From positions 5,799 to 69,798 of the forward strand of contig CAYLLT010000017.1 of assembly GCA_964384465.1 (NCBI GenBank): 64,000 bases of DNA. The letters run 5' to 3'. The stretch is from CAYLLT01 sp964384465. Its GTDB lineage: Bacteria > Planctomycetota > Phycisphaerae > UBA1845 > PWPN01. Position numbers and translations under genes: made by a program. Below the pieces are notes generated by a model. It saw only the letters and a list, made by a program, of their open reading frames with translations, did not search any database and was not told the DNA's origin. Of the stretch, positions 40,877 to 49,327 are shown in pieces (the first letter of the stretch is position 1; each line of letters opens with the position of its first letter).

Positions 40877-42310
40877 ATGTTTCCCGCGGCCCGAATCGGT
40901 GATCCGATCACGCACGACACGAAGGTCCCGTGCGGGCTGATCATTCCGCCGCCATCGGGCCCGCCGCCGAAACCAGTGATGATCGAGTATTTGCCCGCCG
41001 CGTACGTGACCTGCGGCGTGGCCTGCACCGGCGTCATCAGCGGCGGCATCGCTCATCCACCACCGCCGCCCACTCCGCCCGTCCCCATCATCAAGGGATC
41101 AGCGACGGTAATGATCTGCGGCCAGCCCGCCGCTCGATGGACGCCCGCACCCGATGCGGGCGGCTGCGGCGTGTTCCTCGGCAACTCCGCGATGGCCTCG
41201 TCGCGCACGGTCTTGATCGGTGACATGGGCGGCGCCGGAGGTGGTGGAGCCGGCGGTGGCGGGGCCGGCGAGGAAGGCGGCGGGGAAGGCTCCGATGGAG
41301 GATCGGACGAATCGACGCAAGATCAGCCGCAGGACGCTCCACCGGGCGAGTCCACGCAGAGCGCCGGCACGGGCACGCACTGGGTCGGCATCGAGATGGT
41401 GGACGAGGCTGAGCAGCCCGTTGTCGGCGAACGCTTTCTCGTCAAACTACCTGAAGGAAAAGAAGTGGAAGGGGGGCTCGATCGCAAAGGCCAGGCGCGC
41501 CTCACTGGGATCAAAGACCCCGGCGCGTGCTCGATCAAGTTCCCGAATCTGGACATGGCCGCGTGGGAGCGCTGGCAACCGGCGTCTTCGCAGCCGCCCG
41601 CCGCGGCAGGACCGGCCGAAACCGCTCCCCCGAATGCGCCCGCCGGGGCCGTCCCGGAGGGCCCGCCCACGCGCGGCGGCGCCTGGCGGAAGGCCAGGCA
41701 GAACGACTGCATCGCCAGCATCGCCAAGGAAACCGGACACTACTGGGAGACGCTGTGGAACGACGCGGCCAACGCTGAACTCAAACGCCGCCGCGGCGAT
41801 CACAACGTGCTGCGGCCGGAAGATGCTGTCTTCGTTCCCGATAAGCGCCTGAAAGAGGAGTCCGGCAACACCGATCAGAATCACAAGTTCCGCCGCAAGG
41901 GTCAGCCGGAAATGCTGCGCATCCGCGTGCTACACGCGGGCACGGCCCGTGCCAACGAACCGTACACCCTCTCCGTGGACGGCAAGCAAACCACCGGCAC
42001 CAGCGACGCCGAAGGCCGGGTCCAGTGTCCGATCGCGCCGAATGCACGGCGAGCGATCCTCACCATTGGAAAAGGGGACGATCAGAGGGCGTATGCCTTC
42101 GCATTGGGCCGCATCGACCCCATCAGCGAGCTGAGCGGCGTCCAGGGCCGGCTCGAGAACATGGGATACGATTGCGGCGGCGAAAGGGGTCATCTGGGGC
42201 CGGGCACAGAACAGGCGGTCAGAGAGTTCCAGGCTGCGCACCAACTCGAGGCGACCGGGCGGCTGGATGATGCAACGCGTGAGAAGATAAAGGAAGAATA
42301 CGGCTGTTAG
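40877..42310 (+). CDS. PAAR spike-tip protein with LysM and peptidoglycan-binding domains
   Basis: A 477-residue modular protein. Residues 1-120 are a PAAR domain (AARIGDPITHDT, then GGCGVFLGNSAMASS and TVLIGD) that sharpens the VgrG tip. A Gly/Glu linker leads to an Ig-like domain near 170-230 (IEMVDEAEQPVVGERFLVK) matching the VgrG tail. A LysM-like domain (DCIASIAKETGHYWETLWND ... VFVPDKR) lies near 275-325. A second Ig-like segment follows, and a C-terminal peptidoglycan-binding helical domain (AVREFQAAHQLEATGRLDD) ends the protein. It has no signal peptide, so contact with cell wall implies T6SS delivery. It could be an effector carrier; no catalytic domain is visible. Confidence 0.85.
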   Translation: MFPAARIGDPITHDTKVPCGLIIPPPSGPPPKPVMIEYLPAAYVTCGVACTGVISGGIAHPPPPPTPPVPIIKGSATVMICGQPAARWTPAPDAGGCGVFLGNSAMASSRTVLIGDMGGAGGGGAGGGGAGEEGGGEGSDGGSDESTQDQPQDAPPGESTQSAGTGTHWVGIEMVDEAEQPVVGERFLVKLPEGKEVEGGLDRKGQARLTGIKDPGACSIKFPNLDMAAWERWQPASSQPPAAAGPAETAPPNAPAGAVPEGPPTRGGAWRKARQNDCIASIAKETGHYWETLWNDAANAELKRRRGDHNVLRPEDAVFVPDKRLKEESGNTDQNHKFRRKGQPEMLRIRVLHAGTARANEPYTLSVDGKQTTGTSDAEGRVQCPIAPNARRAILTIGKGDDQRAYAFALGRIDPISELSGVQGRLENMGYDCGGERGHLGPGTEQAVREFQAAHQLEATGRLDDATREKIKEEYGC

Positions 42311-42316
42311 GGCAAC

Positions 42317-42377
42317 TCGTAGGGTTCGCTATGCGGACCATCTGGGGCCGGATCGGTCCGCAGAGCGGACCCTACGG
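42317..42377. repeat. GTCCGC..GCGGAC palindromic repeat
   Basis: CGTAGGGT...ACCCTACG forms the outer arms, with GGTCCGCAGAGCGGACC inside. The same core recurs at 46019-46043 and 50961-50986. It occupies the spacer before the phosphoesterase gene. Confidence 0.75.
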
Positions 42378-42400
42378 GTAGAAAACGCCGGAGAATCGCG

Positions 42401-44707
42401 ATGGGGGACGGACCACCAATCACTCCTGACATGATGCGGCGCATCCGGCCGCAACCCGGCGGCGCCGCCCGCGGCAAGACCAACACGGTGGATGATCCCG
42501 TCCCCGCCCGCATTCTCTGGCCGGCCCTGGGGTTTCCCGCGGTCATCTCCTCCGCCAGTCCTTCCTGGGCCTCGATGGAGAGCCGCCAGCTCATTTTGCT
42601 GGTGGTCACCGGCGAAAAGTATCTGTCGAAAGCGGACATCGCCCGCAAACTGCGTTACGTCCCCTGGGCGGATCGCCACACACGCTACGTCGATGCAGTG
42701 CCCGGCACGAACGCTTTCGATGAGGTTGATATCGTCAAGCACGCCAAAATCGAACCCTTCGCTGCGGACTCGCTGACGCAACTTCTTCTGCTTGGGTACC
42801 CGGTGAAGGAACACGACGGCCCCGGCGGCCAGGGCGGCATGGTCATCGGCCTCTCCAACTTTGTGCGCAAGTTTTACACCGATAACAAAATGCCGTACCT
42901 GTATGAGATTCGCATCAGCGAGTCGGCCAGCGCTGCGATCGCACCGTCGCCCCATCCGTACAACCTGATCTGGACCAACCGCGCTCACGTCACCGGCCCA
43001 AACCCAGACGTGCGCTCCGACGAGATGCATCTGCTTCTGGAGAAATATGCGACCTCCTCCCGGTTCGGTCATGACGGCATTCCCACGCTGGAGCGGCTTA
43101 AAGCGGCCGGAAACCGGCCCATCTCCTTCTCGCATCCCGGAGCCGTCCCGTCCCTCCTCCCGCTCATTGCCCCCCAGAGCCGGGACGCCACCATCAAAAA
43201 GATTCAGCAGGAATACGAGTATGAGTTCCGCCAGCCGGCCGACCCCGCTCATCGCGTCGAAGTCCTGCATCCGTTGTTCGTGATCGCCGCGCCCGCGAAG
43301 CTGCGGATCGGCCACGTGACAGACCCGCACTACGATGTGCGGACCGACGCCTACGAGGCCGCGCTGCTCAAGCAGGGAGTCAAGAAGTTCCACAACTGGA
43401 ACAATGCTTCCGACAAGGTCTACGCCGCGGTGGCCGCCGAGTCCGACGCGCTGCTCCTGACCGGCGACCTGATCGACTATGGCCGCGGGTACAACGACCG
43501 CGGGCCGATCGGAAAGGACGAATCCTACTGGCGCGACCGCAACTGGTTCCTCTTCTACGAAAAGATCGCCGGCGGGCAGAAGTATACGAAACCCGTCTAT
43601 ACCAACCTCGGCAACCACGATTGGCGCATCAACCCCTATCCGCCGTTCACCTTCGGCTCGCCCGATCGCGACAGCATGGGCATGGACAAGGACCCGAAGG
43701 CCCTTCAGAAGGCGCACGGTGAGGGCTACGACGCCATCATGTACTCGATGGACCTGGGGACAGTCGGTGGCTACTTCTGGGACAAACTCATCCGCCGCGA
43801 CGGCGACCTCACCATGGGCGGGTCCCCCGTCGAAAAGGTGGTCGAATCCGTCGCCTGGTATCTGCTGGTGATGAACCCCTTTTTTGATTACTCGTTCACC
43901 TTTCCCGGCGGCTATCAGATGCTGATGCTCGACTGGGCAGTGGGCGAAGAGGTCGATCATGCGGAGGTCGCGGGCGGCATCGATTATGGAAAGACGTTGC
44001 TCGTCGCCAACAGCGCGGGAGGCCCTACGGCCAACAACTGTCTGACCAAGCAGCAGCGCGTCCTGGTCGAGCATGCGGCGGAGTCGCAGAGCATGGCCCG
44101 GATCCTGGGGATCCACGCCCCGCCTGTCGGCCCGTGGCCTCACTGGACCGACGACAACCTCGTAAACGGCATTGTGAAGTGGGAGCCGGCCAAGCCGGTC
44201 CGCGGCGCGACCGTGCGGGTCGAAACGACCTACGACGCGAAGCAGAAGCCGATCCGCACGCGGAGGATCTACGAGCACCCGGCACGGCCCTTCCGCCTGT
44301 CGAAAGACAATCCGGCGGGCCAGGACGGCGACTACGGCTCGCACCGCGATCGAGAGTGGCTGGTCAAGACGCTCCGCGACAACAAGTTTCAACTGGTTTT
44401 TTCGGGCCACATCCACCGCAACAACCTGATGGTGGTGTTTGTCCACCCGACGTCGGAAAACAAACCCAACGTCCCCGCCAAGGACCAGCGCATCTCGGAC
44501 TATGCCGCGGAGCTGATGGTCAAGACCGTCCCCACCGACAAGGCCAAGGGCGAGCCGAAGCCGTGGTTTGTGAACACGACGTCGGCCGGCCCGCTGGGTA
44601 ATCGGTATCTGGCACGCGGCGTGTACGAAGCGGCTCCGTCCGGATATGCGGTCGCCTCGATTTCGAAGGATGGGCAGGATGTCACGGTTGAATATAAGAA
44701 GGTGTAA
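42401..44707 (+). CDS. Calcineurin-like metallophosphoesterase, cargo candidate
   Basis: A 768-residue protein whose residues about 300-700 carry the full set of metallophosphoesterase motifs: DPHY (HVTDPHYD, near 307-314), GDLID (TGDLIDYG), GNHD (NLGNHDW), a lone His (GIHAPP) and GHIHR (FSGHIHRNN). The N-terminal 300 residues have no recognisable domain. There is no signal peptide. Position between two PAAR genes in the spike operon suggests a delivered hydrolase acting on nucleotides, phospholipids or nucleic acid; the substrate cannot be told. CGGAGA precedes ATG 42401. No obvious dedicated immunity gene sits next to it. Confidence 0.8.
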   Translation: MGDGPPITPDMMRRIRPQPGGAARGKTNTVDDPVPARILWPALGFPAVISSASPSWASMESRQLILLVVTGEKYLSKADIARKLRYVPWADRHTRYVDAVPGTNAFDEVDIVKHAKIEPFAADSLTQLLLLGYPVKEHDGPGGQGGMVIGLSNFVRKFYTDNKMPYLYEIRISESASAAIAPSPHPYNLIWTNRAHVTGPNPDVRSDEMHLLLEKYATSSRFGHDGIPTLERLKAAGNRPISFSHPGAVPSLLPLIAPQSRDATIKKIQQEYEYEFRQPADPAHRVEVLHPLFVIAAPAKLRIGHVTDPHYDVRTDAYEAALLKQGVKKFHNWNNASDKVYAAVAAESDALLLTGDLIDYGRGYNDRGPIGKDESYWRDRNWFLFYEKIAGGQKYTKPVYTNLGNHDWRINPYPPFTFGSPDRDSMGMDKDPKALQKAHGEGYDAIMYSMDLGTVGGYFWDKLIRRDGDLTMGGSPVEKVVESVAWYLLVMNPFFDYSFTFPGGYQMLMLDWAVGEEVDHAEVAGGIDYGKTLLVANSAGGPTANNCLTKQQRVLVEHAAESQSMARILGIHAPPVGPWPHWTDDNLVNGIVKWEPAKPVRGATVRVETTYDAKQKPIRTRRIYEHPARPFRLSKDNPAGQDGDYGSHRDREWLVKTLRDNKFQLVFSGHIHRNNLMVVFVHPTSENKPNVPAKDQRISDYAAELMVKTVPTDKAKGEPKPWFVNTTSAGPLGNRYLARGVYEAAPSGYAVASISKDGQDVTVEYKKV

Positions 44708-44740
44708 CGTGATACCCGGTGCATGCGCGAGGATATTCAT

Positions 44741-44826
44741 CTTGATTTCAGATTGCAGACTGAAGATGACGGATCTCGCGGGGCAACCGTCCCAAATCAG
44801 CGCGTCGCAATCCCCAATCGGCGATT
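44741..44826. repeat. Degenerate AATCCGC-type inverted arrays
   Basis: GATTTCAGATTGCAGACTGA-type units face GCAATCCCCAATCGGCGATT-type units. It is the least regular copy of this family in the window, in the gap before the second PAAR gene. Confidence 0.5.
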
Positions 44827-44838
44827 GGAGTCCCCTCG

Positions 44839-46021
44839 ATGCCTGACGCCGCACGCGTCTCAGATGCGACCGGGCACGGCAACCCGTTGAACCCCGGGAT
44901 CGGCAGCCCGGACGTGAAGATCAGCATGATGCCGGCGTGGCGGGCCGTGCCGGCGTCGGTCGCCGCGGCCGTGGACGCCCTCTCGAACTCCATGAAGTCG
45001 TTCATGGACAAGCCGCAGATGACGCCGGCCGACGCCGCCGCGGATCTGGCCACGATCTCGCAGAACCTGGCGGAGGCCGGCGGCAAGGGTTCGGCCGCGG
45101 GCGCTCCGGGCGCTGCCGCCGCGGCCAGCGGCGGGGCCGCCGGGATCACCACCGCCAACACCGCGCTGACCACCACGTGGACAACGGCTTCAGCGGCGCC
45201 CGGCGGTCAGCCCGCCGCCAACGTCGCGTATACCGAGGGCATCAAAGCCGCCGCGGCCGCGGCGGCCAGCGCGGTGATGGCCGCCATCGCCGCACTCGCC
45301 GATACGCATCTCTGCCCCGTCCCGTCGGGGCCAATCCCGCACGGACCGGGAATGGTCACCAAGGGCAGCGGCACCGTCCTGATCAACAACCTGCCCGCCT
45401 GCCGCAAGGGCGACAAAGTGATGGAGGCATGCGGGGGCAGCGATCCCATCGCAGTGGGCGACCCGACGGTCCAGATCGGCGACGAGGGCGGCAGCGGAAC
45501 CAGCGGCGNNNNNNNNNNGGCCATTCCGCGCCGCGACAGCCGGTAATACGACGCGACATAGGCCAGCGTCGGCGCAGCGAGCGTGACGAAAATCAGCAGC
45601 GTTCTCAGGCTGTAGCGGAACCAGCGGCGGCGGGGGGGGGGCCGGCGGAGGTGATCCCGGTGACGGCGGCGGCGACACCGCAGCCGATCCGGCGGACGCC
45701 GCCGACACGGCGGAGGGAATGCAAAGCGCGGCGGAGTCCGGCGCTGCACTGGTGCCAACCCATGTCGATGTCACCAAACCGTCAACCGAATTGGCCACTA
45801 TCGAGTTCCGCGTCATCAACGATGACGACGGCCAGCCGCGCGCCGGCGTCACGCTCGAAGTTCGCGGGCCGGACGGCAAGCTGTACCGCCCCACCACCGG
45901 CTCTGACGGCCGGGCGGTGTTGACCAATGTTCCCGACGGCGCGTACGAAATAATCGAGACCCGCGAAGTGCCGACGCTGGAGATGGTCCGCATGGAATCC
46001 GGCCCGCGTCCGCCGAGGTAG
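44839..46021 (+). CDS. PAAR-like spike protein, interrupted by assembly error
   Basis: The first part (44839-45508) encodes about 223 residues: a PAAR-like start (ARVSDATGHGNPLNPG), an Ala-rich helical insert, then GSGTVLINNLPACRKGDKV and IAVGDPTVQIGD. The frame is broken by Ns and a foreign fragment, then resumes at about 45614 as Gly-rich linker and an Ig-like domain (TIEFRVINDDDGQPRAGVTL) ending at 46021. Joining the two sides at the shared 16-mer AGCGGAACCAGCGGCG keeps the frame open throughout, giving linker GTSGGGGGAGGG. The restored protein would be a PAAR tip with the same C-terminal domain as VgrG and the first PAAR protein. The annotation treats it as one gene. Confidence 0.8.
45509..45518. 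other. Assembly gap (10 Ns)
   Basis: Ten undetermined bases mark a scaffold join. The flanks share a 16-base identity (45493-45508 and 45614-45629), so the real gap is probably zero or negative in length. Confidence 0.95.
45519..45613 (-). other. Misjoined foreign fragment
   Basis: These 95 bases do not fit the PAAR frame. On the minus strand they encode a membrane segment, YSLRTLLIFVTLAAPTLAYV, followed by ASYYRLSRRGMA, typical of unrelated planctomycete proteins, where it normally follows residues such as RRWFR. The codons for RRWFR are the reverse complement of the shared 16-mer, which explains the chimera. Confidence 0.75.
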
Positions 46022-46043
46022 GGTCCACAGAGCGGACCCCACA
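46019..46043. repeat. Short GTCCGC-type palindrome
   Basis: TAGGGTCCACAGAGCGGACC is a diverged core of the family at 42317-42377. It begins within the stop codon of the second PAAR gene. Confidence 0.6.
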
Positions 46044-46057
46044 GATTGGAACCGAGT

Positions 46058-47356
46058 ATGTTTGAAAAACGCGAACTGGCTGAAGAACACAAGGTCAAAA
46101 CGGGCGAGACCCTGGAGAGCCTCGCCGCGCAGGCCAAGATCACGTGGCAGCGGTTGGCTGAATTCAACTGGGGCACGAGCAGCCCCAAACGGATCAACGA
46201 GCATCTGGCCGACGACGTGGGCTGCACGAAGCGAACGGCCGGCGGCAACTTCATGTTCGACGACACGGACGACCCCGGCATCATCCTGATCCCGAAAAAA
46301 TTCCGGCGCGCCGGCCTGCCCGCACGACAGGTGCACACGATGTTTGTTCTTGAGAAAGAGGACGACGAGCGCCTGCTGGATTGCTTCGGCCTGCCCGGCG
46401 CGACGTTCCGCTTCGGCCGTTCCTTCATCCGGCCCCCGTCGTCCGAGTTTATCGTCGAGATCTTGAACAAAGCCGACGAATTCCCCCAGGCGACGCTGTG
46501 CGTGTTCGGCCACACCGACGCCGCCGACGATGTGAGCGACAACAAGCGGCTCAGCGAGCGGCGGGCATGGGCTTTGTGGGCGGTTCTGGTGCACAACCCG
46601 AATGCATGGGTCGTGCTGCGCGACCATCGGGCCGAGAAATGGGACGAGCGCGAATTCCGCCGCGTGCACGAAGCCATCGGCTCGACCTCCACCGGCACAC
46701 CCGGCGGGCCCGAGTTCAACGAATATTTCAAGGTGCTCCGCGGGGGCAGGGATCCGCTGCCGCAATCGCGCTTTCTGTACAGCGGGGCGGTCGAGGGCTT
46801 CATGGGCTGCGGCGAGTACAACCACCTGGTGAAAAACGAGCGGCCCTTCAACGACCCCGTCAACCAGGCCAAAAACGAGCCTAACCGCCGCGTGGTGGTC
46901 TTCTTCTTCGACAGCCGAAAACCGCCCCGGCTGCCCTGCCAGTACAACAACATCGGCCCGTGCGTTCAAAACGGCGCCCGCGAAGACGCCGACCGCGGCG
47001 GAGGCAAGCTGTTCAGTTGCGCCGTCTACGACCGCATCGCCCGCGACTGCGACTGCGAATTCGGCAACATCATCGATCAGGACCTGCTGTTCGATCTGCG
47101 GTACCAGGTGAACGACCCGCGCGGCAAGCCGATCGCCGATCGCAATTACGCGCTGACACTGTCGGACAACTCGACACGGAAGGGCAAAACAGACGGCGCC
47201 GGCTTCATCCTTGAACTGGACGTGCCGCCCAGGCTGGCGTCGCTCCAGCTCGAAGGTTATTCGCACATCGACGAAGACCTGGCCGACAATGACGTGCCGC
47301 CGGAATGGGCGGATGAATCCGAAACCGGCACCGAAGGCGAAACCTGCGGTCTCTAG
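46058..47356 (+). CDS. LysM/OmpA-like cargo protein with Ig-like tail
   Basis: A 432-residue protein without a signal peptide. Residues about 10-85 are LysM-like (HKVKTGETLESLAAQAKITW ... GIILIPKKF). Residues about 95-290 resemble an OmpA-type peptidoglycan-binding domain (CVFGHTDAADDVSDNKRLSE, RRAWALWAVL) with an added cysteine-rich segment (CAVYDRIARDCDCEFG). An Ig-like domain (LRYQVNDPRGKPIADRNYAL) is at about 345-405. Two cell-wall-binding domains in a cytosolic-type protein suggest delivery on the spike. The start is uncertain: ATG 46058 has a weak ribosome site. Confidence 0.75.
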   Translation: MFEKRELAEEHKVKTGETLESLAAQAKITWQRLAEFNWGTSSPKRINEHLADDVGCTKRTAGGNFMFDDTDDPGIILIPKKFRRAGLPARQVHTMFVLEKEDDERLLDCFGLPGATFRFGRSFIRPPSSEFIVEILNKADEFPQATLCVFGHTDAADDVSDNKRLSERRAWALWAVLVHNPNAWVVLRDHRAEKWDEREFRRVHEAIGSTSTGTPGGPEFNEYFKVLRGGRDPLPQSRFLYSGAVEGFMGCGEYNHLVKNERPFNDPVNQAKNEPNRRVVVFFFDSRKPPRLPCQYNNIGPCVQNGAREDADRGGGKLFSCAVYDRIARDCDCEFGNIIDQDLLFDLRYQVNDPRGKPIADRNYALTLSDNSTRKGKTDGAGFILELDVPPRLASLQLEGYSHIDEDLADNDVPPEWADESETGTEGETCGL

Positions 47357-47362
47357 ACGGGA

Positions 47363-49306
47363 GTGAGCATCTTGGCAGGGCCACAAACAACCGCCGCACC
47401 GGCCGCGACCGGAGGCAAAAAGAAACCCGAGGAGGCCAAGGGCGTGCCCGCGCCCAAGAGCATCAAGCCCGTCAAGGAGGTGCCGGTTCAATTCTATGTG
47501 GCTCGCCTCTTTGCCCGGCATATCGTCCCCGGGTTCAAGGGCGGCAAGGGCTATTACAGCGGCGTCGAGATCCGCGTGAACGCGGACAACAAAATCGACC
47601 TGAGCTACGGCGCCTCCGAGGCGGCGCTGGCCGTCCGGATGTTCCTGGCCGATCAGGAATTCGTCACCGCAAAAAAAACCATCGGCAGCGGCAAAAAAGC
47701 CAAGACCGCCGAGGTCCTCGCCAAACTCAACGGCCAGGTGACGCTCAAGGTGGATGACGCGTCACACTTCGGGTTGGTCAGCAAACAGTTGCAGAAAGGC
47801 AAAGTCGTGGAGAGTTCGCCGGCCGCCAGCATCACGATCGACATCAAGAACGGCAGCAGCCCGCTCAGCGGCGATCCCGGCAGCGGCGTGGTCGTGCTGC
47901 GCGGGATCAAGGTCGGCACGCCGCCCAAAGATCCCATCAAAGCGACGATCACGATCGAAATGGGCGACATGAAAGACGAGAAGAAAAACGCGGTCGCCAA
48001 GGAGCAGCTCGCGATCGAGCACATCGCCAAGGACGAGGCGGTGACCTGGCCCGCCGAGCTGGCCAATCGGGTCCATCCCGAGGAAATCGTCCGCCGCTAT
48101 CCGGGCAGCAACAAGGTCTCCGACCTCGAGGCGCACTTCGCGGAGAACGTCCAGTCGTTCTTCGACGCCCTGGAGGGCATCACGCCCACAGTCGTCAGCA
48201 GCGTGCATCCCAACGCCACGTTCCGCAGCCCGCAGGAAGCGTACCTGTACTGGTGGACTCACAGTGTGGCGCGGAACAACTTCAACCCTTCCAGGATCCG
48301 CGACTTCCTTAACCTGGATGGTTCGGAGGACAAGAGCTTCCCCAAGGCGTCCGAGATCGAGTGGCGATGCGCGAAAGACTTCATTGGAATCCACGGGCTG
48401 GCCCCTACGGTGGGCGAATATAATCCCCCGAACACGATGGGCCGCCACCTCCAGAGAATGGCGGTGGACTGCAACGTCTTTATCGACATATTCAAGAAGC
48501 TGGAATGCACTATGGATATCCCGGCCAGCTTCTGGAAGCTGAGCCTGTCCGGCAGCCCATCAAACCCCACCATCACGGCGGTGAAGCAAGACAATCGCAA
48601 CAGGGACGGTTCCCCGAAAAGGACCGAAACGTTCGCGCTCGAGCCGGGTGAAAGCCCGGACGGCTGGGTGGACATCGGCCCGAAGGAGAGTGACCCTGTG
48701 CTGATCAAGGGCAAGGGCACAGACAAGGAGACGTGGCGGGTCGGATCGGGCGACGGCTCGCGGGCCGCGGCGCCGACGTTTGTCATCGATGTCAGCGGCG
48801 TCAAGCTCGAGGACGGGCGGGGGGAGGAGATCGGCAAAGAGGTCAAGGAGCGGCTGACCGCCAGCCACGAGGAGGCCTTTCAGAAGAAAGTCGATGCTGA
48901 AACAGATAAGCGCGTCGCCGCCGAGGGCAAGAAGAAAAAGACCGCCGTTTCCGACGAGCGCAAGCAGCAGATTCATGACGATGTGGTCAAGGCGTTCCGC
49001 CCGGCGATGGAGACCGAGCTTAAGAAGGCGATCGACAGTGAAACCAAGGCCCAGATCCAGCGCGAACTCAAGGCGAAGAAACAGGAGGAGCACGACCGGC
49101 AGTTCGATGAGAAGTCGCTGCCGGCGATGCAGCAGGCGATTCAGATCGCCACCGACCGGAGAATGCGGGAGGGCAACTTCTGGCGGCAGTTCCATCGCAT
49201 CGGCGAGCAGTTCTTCGGCGTCATTCATTTTGGCATGGGTAAACCAGATCCTAATCCCAACAAGGTGGTGGCCGATCTGGTGCATTGGTCCATCGATGGG
49301 CATTGA
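47363..49306 (+). CDS. Unknown 647-residue protein, cargo candidate
   Basis: No family is recognised. The N-terminus is Lys/Ala/Pro-rich (residues 1-40), followed by a beta-rich region (about 40-210) and a globular part with many aromatic residues (SPQEAYLYWWTHSVARNNFN near 295). A charged helical segment (about 485-590) ends in RQFHRIGEQFFGVIHFGMGK. No signal peptide. It starts six bases after the LysM/OmpA gene and ends 21 bases before the next, so it is part of the spike operon. GTG 47363 has little room for a ribosome site; TTG 47372, with GGGAG eight bases upstream, is a credible alternative. Confidence 0.65.
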   Translation: MSILAGPQTTAAPAATGGKKKPEEAKGVPAPKSIKPVKEVPVQFYVARLFARHIVPGFKGGKGYYSGVEIRVNADNKIDLSYGASEAALAVRMFLADQEFVTAKKTIGSGKKAKTAEVLAKLNGQVTLKVDDASHFGLVSKQLQKGKVVESSPAASITIDIKNGSSPLSGDPGSGVVVLRGIKVGTPPKDPIKATITIEMGDMKDEKKNAVAKEQLAIEHIAKDEAVTWPAELANRVHPEEIVRRYPGSNKVSDLEAHFAENVQSFFDALEGITPTVVSSVHPNATFRSPQEAYLYWWTHSVARNNFNPSRIRDFLNLDGSEDKSFPKASEIEWRCAKDFIGIHGLAPTVGEYNPPNTMGRHLQRMAVDCNVFIDIFKKLECTMDIPASFWKLSLSGSPSNPTITAVKQDNRNRDGSPKRTETFALEPGESPDGWVDIGPKESDPVLIKGKGTDKETWRVGSGDGSRAAAPTFVIDVSGVKLEDGRGEEIGKEVKERLTASHEEAFQKKVDAETDKRVAAEGKKKKTAVSDERKQQIHDDVVKAFRPAMETELKKAIDSETKAQIQRELKAKKQEEHDRQFDEKSLPAMQQAIQIATDRRMREGNFWRQFHRIGEQFFGVIHFGMGKPDPNPNKVVADLVHWSIDGH

Positions 49307-49327
49307 GGAGCAGAAGGGGGCGAATGG

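Noticed and set aside
45207..46953. Long minus-strand frames crossing the N gap, one containing SLRTLLIFVTLA
   Set aside because: They translate Ns and join a misassembled fragment to antisense sequence; only the 95-base fragment itself is meaningful.
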